From Rhizobium altiplani (GTDB lineage Bacteria; Pseudomonadota; Alphaproteobacteria; Rhizobiales; Rhizobiaceae): DNA of 64,000 bases. Below, in pieces: positions 46,207 through 54,898 of this stretch. The position numbers were made by a program, and so were the translations under genes. The notes beneath the pieces were generated by a model. The model was not told the origin of the DNA. It saw only the letters and a list, made by a program, of their open reading frames with translations, and made no database searches. The stretch's first letter is position 1; every line of letters starts with the position of its first letter. The stretch spans positions 1 to 64,000 of the forward strand of contig NZ_LNCD01000091.1 of assembly GCF_001542405.1 (NCBI RefSeq), given 5' to 3'.

Positions 46207-46351
46207 GCGTTCCTCCCAATGCCCGGCCGGCTGTGGAAATTACCCGCAATCCGCTGGCACTTGCGTTAGGACTATCTCATAAACAAAACATCACGGCAAT
46301 GGCGCGAAATGACGCCAACGAGCCGTCTGCCTCTACATCAATAAGCTGATT

Positions 46352-46738
46352 TCATTTCGAGAATTGCTTGAGATAAGCTAGCAGATTGGTGATATCGCCG
46401 TCGTCCTTCAGCCCGACGAACACCATCTTCGTACCCTTAACCTTCAACTTTGGGTCGTGAAGATAATCGCGCAGAGTCGCTTCGTCCCAGACCAACCCGG
46501 CTGTGCCCGCCGCCTTCATCGCCGCTGAATAGGCAAAATCCGGATGCGTCCCGGCTGTTCGGCCGAACAGGTGGTTTAGCGACGGCCCGACCTTGTTCTT
46601 GTCGGTGTCGGCAATATGACAGACCGCGCACTTCTTAAAGACCGTTTCCCCGGCCGCCACGTCGCCCTCTTGGGCGATTGCAGCCGAGGCGGAAAGACAG
46701 ATCAGTGAAATCAAAGCAGCAAGACCATGGTAACGCAT
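46352..46738 (-). CDS. Soluble class I c-type cytochrome
   Basis: The 128-residue protein has a signal peptide (MRYHGLAALISLICLSASAAIA), a heme-binding CAVCH (about 36-40) and the likely axial Met in GTKMVFVG. It resembles cytochrome c2 family electron carriers. Start ATG 46738 has GAGGATT upstream; an ATG 4 codons earlier is placed directly on GGAGG and is unlikely. It sits 146 bases before the oxidase genes on the same strand, so it may feed this oxidase. Confidence 0.93.
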   Translation of the reverse strand: MRYHGLAALISLICLSASAAIAQEGDVAAGETVFKKCAVCHIADTDKNKVGPSLNHLFGRTAGTHPDFAYSAAMKAAGTAGLVWDEATLRDYLHDPKLKVKGTKMVFVGLKDDGDITNLLAYLKQFSK

Positions 46739-46930
46739 AGCAATCCTCATCCTCCAAAGGTTGCTCGAAACCGGCCGCGCGCGCGATTTGCGGCGTGCGC
46801 CGTCCATCACACTTGTGTCGCCACAACGCCGTGCAAACGACATGTATGATCAAGCAAAGCTATGGCCCGACTGCGCTAAGTCAATTCGCACAAATGGCTG
46901 TGGGCCGCGAAGCGCCCACGATGCGCGGCA

Positions 46931-47932
46931 TTACGCCGCAGCGCGAAGGAAGTTTCCAAGCCCGGCGAAAAGCTCGACCGATTTCAATCTCGCCTCGATA
47001 TCGTGGATCGGCATGGAGATGATCACTTCATCCGCCTGCGTCTCGGCAAGGAATTCGGTGAGCTTTGCCTCCGCGGTCTTCGGCGACCCGACGACGGCAT
47101 AGCGCAGCGTGTGCTCGACCGTCAGCTTCTCCATCGGGGACCAGAAGCTCCCCATATCGGCGACCGGCCGTGGAAACTGGCCGCGCACATTGCGGCGCAG
47201 ATTGACGAACTGCTGCTGGGCCGAGGTGAAATGGTATTGCGCCTCCTCATCCGTTGCGGCAACGGACCCCATGACACCAACCATGACATAGGGCTTGTCG
47301 AGCACGGCGGACGGTGTGAAGCGGCTGCGATAGATGTCAATGGCATCAAGCAGCGAGTCCGGCGCGAAATGCGAGGCGAAGGCATAAGGCAGCCCCAACA
47401 TCGCGGCGAGCTGCGCGCTGTAGAGGCTGGAACCCAGAAGCCAGATCGGAACGTTGGAATTCATGCCGGGAACCGCAAGGATCGCCTGGTTCTCGATCGG
47501 CGTGCCCAGCAACTGCTGCAATTCGACCACGTCGTTCGGAAAGCTCTGGGCCCCCGCATCGAGATTGCGCCGCAGGGCCTGGGCGGTCCGCATGTCGGTG
47601 CCGGGCGCACGCCCGAGGCCGAGATCGACGCGGCCCGGAAACAGCGCTTCCAGCGTTCCGAATTGCTCTGCAATGACAAGCGGCGAGTGGTTCGGCAGCA
47701 TGATGCCGCCCGAGCCGATGCGGATCCGCTTGGTTGCCGCGCCGACGTGGCCGATCACGACCGCCGTCGCCGCGCTGGCAATCCCCGGCATGCCGTGATG
47801 TTCCGCAAGCCAGAAGCGGTTGTACCCGAACTCTTCGGCCTTCTGCGCCATGCGCGCCGAACTCTCGAGCGACTGGCGGATCGTCCCGCCTTCTGGAACA
47901 GGAGAGAGATCGAGAATGGAGAAGGGAACCAT
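46931..47932 (-). CDS. LLM-class flavin-dependent oxidoreductase (luciferase-like)
   Basis: The 333-residue protein is a bacterial luciferase-like monooxygenase of the MsnO8 type. [14 protein letters not shown] begins it, followed by [62 protein letters not shown] and the C-terminal region typical of this class. These enzymes use reduced FMN; the substrate is unknown. The start at 47932 agrees with the family N-terminus; the frame is open 19 more codons. It stands alone. Confidence 0.92.
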   Translation of the reverse strand: MVPFSILDLSPVPEGGTIRQSLESSARMAQKAEEFGYNRFWLAEHHGMPGIASAATAVVIGHVGAATKRIRIGSGGIMLPNHSPLVIAEQFGTLEALFPGRVDLGLGRAPGTDMRTAQALRRNLDAGAQSFPNDVVELQQLLGTPIENQAILAVPGMNSNVPIWLLGSSLYSAQLAAMLGLPYAFASHFAPDSLLDAIDIYRSRFTPSAVLDKPYVMVGVMGSVAATDEEAQYHFTSAQQQFVNLRRNVRGQFPRPVADMGSFWSPMEKLTVEHTLRYAVVGSPKTAEAKLTEFLAETQADEVIISMPIHDIEARLKSVELFAGLGNFLRAAA

Positions 47933-48008
47933 GACGAAGCCTGTCGGTAATTGGAAGGACAGGTCTATGTAGGTGGCCGCTCGGCCCATTCCAAACGAGC
48001 GGGAAATA

Positions 48009-48030
48009 AAAAGGGCCGGTCTCCCGGCCC
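48009..48030 (-). terminator. Intrinsic terminator of the chemoreceptor gene
   Basis: Perfect stem GGGCCGG/CCGGCCC with a 4-base loop, followed on the minus strand by TTTTTATTT. It lies 23 bases past the chemoreceptor stop. Confidence 0.92.
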
Positions 48031-48052
48031 TCGTTCATCTGCCGATTACCGT

Positions 48053-50368
48053 TCAAGCCCGACGTCGCAGCAGGTGCACCTCGGTGCCCTGGTGATGTTC
48101 CGCCTGCGCCAGCGTGAAATTCGCCAGCTGCCGGTCCATTTCGACCGCTTCGGTCGCGAGCCGATGGATCGCAGCCGTCGTTTCCTCGACCATGGCGGCA
48201 TTCTGCTGCGTCATCGCATCAAGCTCTGAGACCGCGGAGTTGATTTGACGCAGGGTGTCGGCTTCCTCGCGCGTCGTTTCCATGATCTCGCTGATCTGGC
48301 CGTTGATTGCCTCCACATGGCTGCCGATCCCCGTCAGCGCGTCGCCGGCACGCTCGACGAGCGACACACCCATCTCCACTTCATGCGTGGACTTCTGCAA
48401 GAGGCTCGAGATTTCCTTTGCGGCACTCGATGAACGCTGTGCCAGTTCGCGCACTTCCATGGCGACCACGGCGAAGCCCTTGCCGGACTCGCCTGCCCGT
48501 GCAGCCTCGACGCCGGCATTGAGCGCCAGCAGGTTGGTCTGGAAGGCGATCGCATCGATAACGGCGATGATCGAATTGATCTGGCGCGACGACGCCTGGA
48601 TCGCCTCCATCGCGGCAATTGTCTCGCGCATGATCTGGCTGGAGCCGGTCGTCTCCCGCTTGGCGTCGCGGGCGATGCGTTCGGCCTGCTCCGCACGCTC
48701 GATCTGAACGCGGACCGACTGGGTGATCGCATCGATCGCATTCGCGGTCTCGGTGATAGAGGCGGCCTGCCGCTCGGTCCGACCGGCAAGCTCATCGGCA
48801 CCGGTGCGCATTTCCTCGGAACCCGAACGCACGGCCATCGAGTTGCCGCCGATCGCCGTCATCGTTTCGCTGAGGGTAGCCAGCGCCTCGTTGAAGTTGA
48901 CCCGGAGGCCTTCGAGTTCGTTCGGGAAGCGGGTCTCGATCTGATAGGCAAGATCGCCGTTGGCAAGGTGATGCAGGCCCTCGTCGATCGCCTTGACGAC
49001 TTCCTGCAGGGTCCGTGCTTCCGCCTCGCGCTCAGCCATGTGCTGCTGGCGATCCCGCTCCGCGCTAGCCCGCGTTTCGTTGCTGGCAGCTTCCAGGTCG
49101 CGGCTCTCGACAAGCGACTGCTTGAACCGCGCCAATGCCTTGGCCATCGTGCCGATTTCGTCGCCGCAGTTCTGGCTGCCGATCTCGACTTCGAGGTTGC
49201 CGTCGGCGACGTCACGCGTGACGTCCGCGAGCCGGGCAAGCGGCGAGAACAGCAGCTTGGTGATGGCCCAGGTTGCCACGGCCATGATGATCAGAACACC
49301 AAACGCAATCATCGTCAGGAGCGTGGCGATCTCCAGCGAGCCAGCATTGAGTTCGCTGATGCGGACGCTTTCCACGACGAGGAAGCGGGAGCCCTGATAA
49401 TCGATGCCGCGAACATAGGCTCGTGCCGAGCCATCGGCGCGATCGAAGTCGTCGACCGTCATACCCTTGGCCGACAGCGCGTCCTTCGCGAAGGTGAAAG
49501 GCGTGGGATCGAGCGTTGCCAGCTGGCCGGACGAGTTTACGCCGATCGCCGATCCGTCATCCGAGATGATAGCGGCTTGCGCCGTGCTACCGGACACGAT
49601 GCCCTTGGCGAGAATGCTGGTGATGATGTTGTCGCGGACCTTGAAGAGCATCACGCCCTTCGCCGCGCCGAGCTTGACGATCGGCACGGCATAGAAGATT
49701 GCCGACTTGCCGTTCGCCGCGTCGACGCGAAGACCGGAAAAGCCGGTGGGGGCGGAATCGTCAGTCGCCTTCGCGGTGTTGGCGATCGCCTTGGCGAAGG
49801 CAAGGCCGGCGCCGGTCGCCTTCCATGCATCGGTCTTCAGGTTCTCCGCGAAATCGTCGTTCTTCTTGTAGGAGTAGAGGACGTTGCCATCGAGATCGGC
49901 GATCAGCAGGTCGCTGAAGGCGGTATTCTCCAGGTCGCGGGCCACTTCACCCTGCGTCGTTTCATGGTTGGAGTAGTAGAAGCCGCTTGGTGCCTGCGGC
50001 TTCACCAATTTTTCGCGCTGGTCGGCCGGGTTCGGATTGTTGGTGATGAACACCTTCTTCAATTCGGCGCGCGCATCACCCGACGTCTTCTCGATTGTCT
50101 TCCAACCGCTCTTCAGGCTTGTAATCGACATCTGCAACGCTTCGATGCGCGCAATCGAGTTCGCCTGGTTTTCCAACTGCTCAAGCTGATCCTGCAGCAT
50201 GTCGCCGCGGAAGATCAGGACGCTCTCCTTGGCCTTGAGTGCCTGCTCACCGGAAATGCGGCTGCTGGCGAAGTAAGCAAGCACGTTGATGACCGCAATC
50301 GACAGTGCGGTCAGCAGTATAAAGGTCGCGATGACCTTGAAGGACAGGGATTTAAATCTCTGAACCAT
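48053..50368 (-). CDS. Methyl-accepting chemotaxis protein
   Basis: The 771-residue transmembrane chemoreceptor has two membrane helices (about 12-35 and 350-375) around a large periplasmic double-Cache-like ligand domain (about 40-345). HAMP units follow (about 375-430 and 465-515), and then the signalling domain. The conserved tip is IDAIAFQTNLLALNAGVEAARAG, with GKGFAVVAMEVRELAQRS. The C-terminus lacks the CheR-tethering pentapeptide. The ligand is unknown. It stands alone and diverges from ruvC across 241 bases. Confidence 0.94.
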   Translation of the reverse strand: MVQRFKSLSFKVIATFILLTALSIAVINVLAYFASSRISGEQALKAKESVLIFRGDMLQDQLEQLENQANSIARIEALQMSITSLKSGWKTIEKTSGDARAELKKVFITNNPNPADQREKLVKPQAPSGFYYSNHETTQGEVARDLENTAFSDLLIADLDGNVLYSYKKNDDFAENLKTDAWKATGAGLAFAKAIANTAKATDDSAPTGFSGLRVDAANGKSAIFYAVPIVKLGAAKGVMLFKVRDNIITSILAKGIVSGSTAQAAIISDDGSAIGVNSSGQLATLDPTPFTFAKDALSAKGMTVDDFDRADGSARAYVRGIDYQGSRFLVVESVRISELNAGSLEIATLLTMIAFGVLIIMAVATWAITKLLFSPLARLADVTRDVADGNLEVEIGSQNCGDEIGTMAKALARFKQSLVESRDLEAASNETRASAERDRQQHMAEREAEARTLQEVVKAIDEGLHHLANGDLAYQIETRFPNELEGLRVNFNEALATLSETMTAIGGNSMAVRSGSEEMRTGADELAGRTERQAASITETANAIDAITQSVRVQIERAEQAERIARDAKRETTGSSQIMRETIAAMEAIQASSRQINSIIAVIDAIAFQTNLLALNAGVEAARAGESGKGFAVVAMEVRELAQRSSSAAKEISSLLQKSTHEVEMGVSLVERAGDALTGIGSHVEAINGQISEIMETTREEADTLRQINSAVSELDAMTQQNAAMVEETTAAIHRLATEAVEMDRQLANFTLAQAEHHQGTEVHLLRRRA

Positions 50369-50551
50369 GAACGATGAACCCTTCCGGAACGGCTCATACC
50401 GGCAGAGCGTGGAACATCCTGCCGGCTGACCTGAAAACAGAAAACGGGAACCTTGCCTTCCTGAGAAGGGAGTTCCTCTGACATTTTGTGGATCAAAAGT
50501 CGGTTATGGAGCTTAAATTGCCGTAAACAGCGCGTGGCAAAAACAAGGAAT

Positions 50552-50566
50552 GTTTTTGTTTTGTTC
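50552..50566 (+). promoter_or_regulatory. LexA-box-like sequence upstream of ruvC
   Basis: GTTT-N7-GTTC, 44 bases before the ruvC start, differs by one base from the alphaproteobacterial LexA box GTTC-N7-GTTC. ruvCAB belongs to the DNA damage response in many bacteria, so SOS control is plausible but not shown. Confidence 0.4.
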
Positions 50567-50609
50567 ACATATCGATGGCAGTTATTTGGCGAGTGCAATA
50601 GGGTGAAGC

Positions 50610-51122
50610 ATGCAAAATACGATTCGCATCATCGGCGTTGATCCGGGCCTGCGCCGCACGGGCTGGGGAATTATCGACACGCTCGGCAATTCCTTGCGCT
50701 TCGTCGCGTCCGGTACGGTCACCTCGGACGGCGACCTGGACCTCGCCTCACGCCTTTGCCAGCTGCACGATGGCCTGGCGGAAGTCGTGCACAGCTATCA
50801 GCCTGATGAGGCTGCCGTCGAACAAACCTTCGTCAATAAGGACGCCGTTGCAACGCTGAAACTCGGGCAGGCACGCGGCATTGCCATGCTGGTCCCTGCC
50901 CGCGCCGGTTTGCCCGTCGCCGAATATGCGCCAAACGCCGTCAAGAAGGCGGTCATCGGCGTCGGCCACGGCGAAAAGCAGCAGATCCACATGATGCTGA
51001 AAATCCTGATGCCCAAGGTCGAATTCAAGGGCAACGACGCTGCCGACGCGCTGGCCATCGCCATCTGCCACGCTCATAACCGCGGCAGCAGCCGCATGCG
51101 GCAGGCAGCGCTTGCCGGCTAA
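50610..51122 (+). CDS. ruvC: Holliday junction resolvase RuvC
   Basis: RuvC cuts Holliday junctions bound by RuvAB. The 170-residue protein has the catalytic acidic residues: Asp11 in [13 protein letters not shown], Glu71 in [10 protein letters not shown], and Asp143 and Asp146 in [14 protein letters not shown]. The order ruvC-ruvA-ruvB on one strand, with 34 and 79 base gaps, indicates a single operon. Confidence 0.97.
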   Translation: MQNTIRIIGVDPGLRRTGWGIIDTLGNSLRFVASGTVTSDGDLDLASRLCQLHDGLAEVVHSYQPDEAAVEQTFVNKDAVATLKLGQARGIAMLVPARAGLPVAEYAPNAVKKAVIGVGHGEKQQIHMMLKILMPKVEFKGNDAADALAIAICHAHNRGSSRMRQAALAG

Positions 51123-51156
51123 TCTTCACTGAAAACCCACCGAACGGACCATTTGC

Positions 51157-51774
51157 ATGATCGGCAAGCTCAAAGGCACCATCGAAGAAATCGGCGACGA
51201 CTACGTCCTCGTCGATGTCCACGGCGTCTGCTACGTCGCCTTCTGCTCGGCGCGCACCCTGTCTCGCCTCGGCTCGGTGGGCGAGGCCTGTGTGCTTTTC
51301 ATCGAGACCTATGTTCGCGAAGACCAGCTGAAGCTCTTCGGCTTCATGACCGCGCTCGAGAGAGAGTGGTTCATTCTCCTGCAGAGCGTACAGGGCGTTG
51401 GTGCAAAGGTGGCTCTCGCCGTCCTTTCGACCCTACCTCCAAGCGAACTGGCGAACGCCATCGCGCTGCAGGATCGCACGGCAGTCGCCCGCGCTCAGGG
51501 CGTTGGTCCCAAGGTTGCCGTGCGCATCGTCACCGAACTGAAGAACAAGGCGCCGGCCTTCGCCGGAGAAGCGTCGGGCACCATCGGCCTCAAGCAGGAG
51601 CTCGGTGAAGGTGTTGCCGCTGCCCCTGTCGCCGACGCGGTATCCGCGCTGACGAACCTCGGCTATTCCCGCGACCAGGCTGCCAATGCCGTTGCCGCCG
51701 CCATGAAGACCGCCGGTGAAGGCGCCGACAGCGCCAAGCTCATCCGCCTTGGGTTGAAGGAACTGGCTCGCTGA
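51157..51774 (+). CDS. ruvA: Holliday junction branch migration protein RuvA
   Basis: RuvA binds four-way junctions and loads RuvB. The 205-residue protein begins [26 protein letters not shown] and contains the helix-hairpin-helix repeats [21 protein letters not shown] and [21 protein letters not shown] (about 68-130). A flexible linker and the C-terminal RuvB-binding domain ([20 protein letters not shown]) follow. It lies 34 bases after ruvC. Confidence 0.97.
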   Translation: MIGKLKGTIEEIGDDYVLVDVHGVCYVAFCSARTLSRLGSVGEACVLFIETYVREDQLKLFGFMTALEREWFILLQSVQGVGAKVALAVLSTLPPSELANAIALQDRTAVARAQGVGPKVAVRIVTELKNKAPAFAGEASGTIGLKQELGEGVAAAPVADAVSALTNLGYSRDQAANAVAAAMKTAGEGADSAKLIRLGLKELAR

Positions 51775-51853
51775 TCCAATTGCCCGAGCGGGTGCCAAAA
51801 GCGTTCGGCTTGGTGTATTGGTCACGAGCGTTTGAAGATTGGGAAATGCCAGC

Positions 51854-52894
51854 ATGAGTGAAGCCGCGCGCCTGATATCGGCAGAGAAACGAGGCGAAGA
51901 CCTGGATGTGACGCTTCGGCCGCAGTCGCTGGACGAGTTCACCGGCCAGGCGGAAGCGCGCGCAAACCTGAAGGTGTTCATCGAGGCGGCGAAGAACCGT
52001 GGCGAGGCGCTGGATCACGTCCTTTTCGTTGGCCCGCCCGGCCTCGGCAAGACGACGCTCGCGCAGATCATGGCGAAGGAACTCGGCGTCAATTTCCGCT
52101 CTACGTCCGGTCCGGTTATTGCCAAGGCGGGCGATCTCGCCGCTCTGCTGACCAATCTCGAAGAGCGCGACGTGCTCTTCATCGACGAAATTCACCGGCT
52201 CAACCCGGCCGTCGAGGAAATCCTCTACCCCGCGATGGAGGATTTCCAGCTCGACCTCATCATCGGCGAAGGACCAGCCGCGCGTTCTGTCAAGATCGAC
52301 CTGTCGAAATTCACCCTCGTTGCAGCAACGACCCGCCTTGGCCTTTTGACCACGCCGCTTCGCGACCGTTTCGGCATTCCCGTCCGCCTGAGCTTCTATA
52401 CCGTCGAGGAATTGGAGCTGATCGTTCGACGCGGCGCACGCCTGATGAACCTGCCCATGACCGACGAGGGTGCACGGGAAATCGCCCGGCGCGCTCGTGG
52501 AACGCCGCGTATTGCCGGTCGCCTGCTGCGGCGCGTGCGCGATTTCGCGGAAGTGGCGAAGGCTGAAGCCGTCACCCGCGAGATTGCCGATGAGGCGCTG
52601 ACCCGGCTGCTCGTCGACAACATGGGCCTCGACCAGCTCGACAAGCGCTACCTCAACATGATCGCGGTCAATTTCGGCGGCGGCCCCGTCGGCATCGAAA
52701 CCATCGCCGCAGGGCTTTCCGAACCACGCGACGCGATCGAGGACATCATCGAGCCCTACATGATTCAGCAGGGTTTCATTCAGCGCACCCCACGCGGCCG
52801 CGTCCTGACCGCGACGGCCTGGAAGCACCTCGGCATGCAACCCCCAAAGGATCTGGAAGCGGCACAGTTTCGCTTGTTCCAGGAAGACGACTGA
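51854..52894 (+). CDS. ruvB: Holliday junction branch migration helicase RuvB
   Basis: RuvB is the AAA+ motor of branch migration. The 346-residue protein has Walker A GPPGLGKT at 60-67, Walker B DEIH at 111-114, the sensor [16 protein letters not shown] and the C-terminal winged helix ([20 protein letters not shown]). The start at 51854 gives [16 protein letters not shown]; an in-frame TTG 15 bases upstream is less likely. It lies 79 bases after ruvA. Confidence 0.97.
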   Translation: MSEAARLISAEKRGEDLDVTLRPQSLDEFTGQAEARANLKVFIEAAKNRGEALDHVLFVGPPGLGKTTLAQIMAKELGVNFRSTSGPVIAKAGDLAALLTNLEERDVLFIDEIHRLNPAVEEILYPAMEDFQLDLIIGEGPAARSVKIDLSKFTLVAATTRLGLLTTPLRDRFGIPVRLSFYTVEELELIVRRGARLMNLPMTDEGAREIARRARGTPRIAGRLLRRVRDFAEVAKAEAVTREIADEALTRLLVDNMGLDQLDKRYLNMIAVNFGGGPVGIETIAAGLSEPRDAIEDIIEPYMIQQGFIQRTPRGRVLTATAWKHLGMQPPKDLEAAQFRLFQEDD

Positions 52895-52930
52895 CGCTTG
52901 CGGGTTGCCCGTCAAGAAACGGAGTTACCG

Positions 52931-53494
52931 ATGCCGACTTTCGACCCATGCAGGACCACACGGAAGCTTGCGTACAACAACGCGCTTGCGAACTATCGCC
53001 TGCATGAAGCCTGCAGCAGGTTGAAGCCGGGAGAATTCGAGGCGGCACGCGCAAGCTTCTTCCCGTCGATCAAGGCAACGCTCAACCATATTCTGACCGT
53101 CGACTGGTTCTACGTCGATGCGCTTGAAGGCGGCACGCTTGGCCCTGCCGCCTGGGACGTCGAGGAGCCATTCGACGATATCGCGGCGCTTGCTGCCGAA
53201 CAGGCGAAAGTCGATCGCAGGCTGGTCGCGCTTTGCGAGGCGGCAACGCCGGAAAAGCTGGCGTCGACGACCGAGATCCATCGTGCGGGGCGCATTCAGC
53301 GCGAGCGGATGGAAGACGTTTTGAACCACCTGTTCCAACACCAGACGCATCATCGCGGCCAGATTCATGCGATGTTGGCAGGAACGAGCGTACATCCACC
53401 GCAGCTCGATGAATTCATCGTTGCCGATGATGGTCGCTTCCGGAGCGGCGATATCGCCGCTCTCGGCTGGAGTGAAGAGCAGTTGATGCGCTAG
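52931..53494 (+). CDS. DinB-family (DUF664-like) four-helix protein
   Basis: The 187-residue protein has the DinB/YfiT-like four-helix fold with a putative metal-binding His triad: LNHILTVDWFYVDAL (His about 46), and HLFQHQTHHRGQIHAML (about 126-142). Family members are often thiol-dependent S-transferases or damage-inducible, but function is unknown here. Despite the name it is unrelated to DNA polymerase IV. The ATG at 52931 follows GGAG; it lies 36 bases after ruvB and may be cotranscribed. Confidence 0.88.
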   Translation: MPTFDPCRTTRKLAYNNALANYRLHEACSRLKPGEFEAARASFFPSIKATLNHILTVDWFYVDALEGGTLGPAAWDVEEPFDDIAALAAEQAKVDRRLVALCEAATPEKLASTTEIHRAGRIQRERMEDVLNHLFQHQTHHRGQIHAMLAGTSVHPPQLDEFIVADDGRFRSGDIAALGWSEEQLMR

Positions 53495-53515
53495 CCTGGG
53501 GCGGCGCGACGCAGC

Positions 53516-54898
53516 CTAGTCCTGAAGCCGTGCCTTCAGCCCGTCGATGATCGTCTTGCTCAATAGCTCATAGTTCTCATCGAAGTGGTGATCGCCGGCA
53601 AGGGCAATCACATCGGCACCGCTGCCCTTGAGATCAGGGCAGGCCACCTCGTCGTCATCTTCCTTTCCGTAGATGCACTGGACGATCTTGGGATCGACCT
53701 TCTTCAGGTCATCAACCGGATCGCCGCCCGCACCTTCCGTCTTCTGGCCGAGCCAGCCCATGACGGAGATCTGGTAATCGACCTCATGCGACAGGGACAG
53801 GAGCGACATCTGCGCGACGGTTGCCTTGGCGGCCGGCTTCAGGCGCGTAAACGCGGCAGGCACGACATCGGCGCCGAAGGAATAGCCGATCAGCAGAACG
53901 TGCTTCACCTTCCACTGCTTGCGATAAAGCTCGATAATCTTGCCGAGATCGTCCGCCGTCTGCTGCGGCTGGCGCTCCGACCAGAAGTAATGCAGCGAGT
54001 CGATGCCGACGACCGGCACACCCTGCTTCTGCAGCGCCGCACCAACCTCCTTGTCGATATCGCGCCACCCGCCATCACCGGAGTAGATGACCGCCATTGT
54101 GTCGAAAGCCGGCTTGGCATCGAGAATGGTGAGCGGGAGGCCGAGCGGATTGTCGGCACTGCCGGAGGCGTCGATCAGGTCCGAGAGCGTGTCGGCAAGC
54201 GTCGTCTGGGCATCGTCCCCGGAATCGCGGATATCGATGTCCGAGTGCTGCTTCTTGAGTTCTTCGACATGCGCACGGCCCTCCTTTTGTGCTGCCGCCG
54301 TAAACGAGGCGATGATCGGGTCCGGCAGCGATGTTTCGCTGAGCCCATAGATCATGCGGTCGCCGACCGTCTGCTTCTTCGCCGGCGTGCACAGTTCCTT
54401 GGTAAGCGGAATCCCGGCAACTGGATCGATCGCCAGCGTCTGGCCGATCGTCGCATCCGGGGTCTGCGCCGCGATCGCCAGCGCCAGCGCACCGCCCTCG
54501 CCGACGCCGGCAACGATCGGCAGATGGTATGCACTGTTGCCCGCCGCGCGCTGTACCTGCTGGCTCAGCGATTCAAGATCGGACACCATGTAGATGCAGC
54601 CGTCATTCTGGCTGACGTCGTAGTTTCTGAGCGCCTCCATATAGGCCACGAAGTCGATGCCAATGACGACGGCTCCCTGCTCGACGAGACGGTTTGCCTC
54701 TGCCTTCTCATTATCGCCCCAGCCGGCGCCATCCGAGATCAGCACAACGGCGCCTTTCACGTCGCCTTCGGGCAGGAAAATATGCGGCGAAGGAATGAGC
54801 CCTGTCTCGAAGCTCTGTGTCGTCTCGGTCGCCGCCATTGCCGCCGGAACGGACAGCGACAGGGCGCAGACGGCTGCAAGAAGGTGTCTTTTCATCAT
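53516..54898 (-). CDS. acvB: AcvB/VirJ-family lysyl-phosphatidylglycerol hydrolase
   Basis: The 460-residue periplasmic protein has a signal peptide (ending AMA-ATE) and a duplicated alpha/beta-hydrolase layout. The C-terminal half holds the nucleophile motif GYSFG (Ser340), and a His in DHHFDEN fits the catalytic triad. The N-terminal half has a weaker GVGEGG elbow without Ser. Agrobacterium AcvB/VirJ hydrolyses lysyl-phosphatidylglycerol, and the Rhizobium tropici homologue AtvA is needed for acid tolerance. The start overlaps the lpiA/mprF stop by 4 bases, so a synthase and its hydrolase are coupled in one operon. Confidence 0.94.
   Translation of the reverse strand: MMKRHLLAAVCALSLSVPAAMAATETTQSFETGLIPSPHIFLPEGDVKGAVVLISDGAGWGDNEKAEANRLVEQGAVVIGIDFVAYMEALRNYDVSQNDGCIYMVSDLESLSQQVQRAAGNSAYHLPIVAGVGEGGALALAIAAQTPDATIGQTLAIDPVAGIPLTKELCTPAKKQTVGDRMIYGLSETSLPDPIIASFTAAAQKEGRAHVEELKKQHSDIDIRDSGDDAQTTLADTLSDLIDASGSADNPLGLPLTILDAKPAFDTMAVIYSGDGGWRDIDKEVGAALQKQGVPVVGIDSLHYFWSERQPQQTADDLGKIIELYRKQWKVKHVLLIGYSFGADVVPAAFTRLKPAAKATVAQMSLLSLSHEVDYQISVMGWLGQKTEGAGGDPVDDLKKVDPKIVQCIYGKEDDDEVACPDLKGSGADVIALAGDHHFDENYELLSKTIIDGLKARLQD

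Noticed and set aside
48968-50377. Open frame of 469 codons on the plus strand
   Set aside because: It is antisense to the chemoreceptor gene, whose domains are unmistakable. No ribosome-binding site or recognisable domain.
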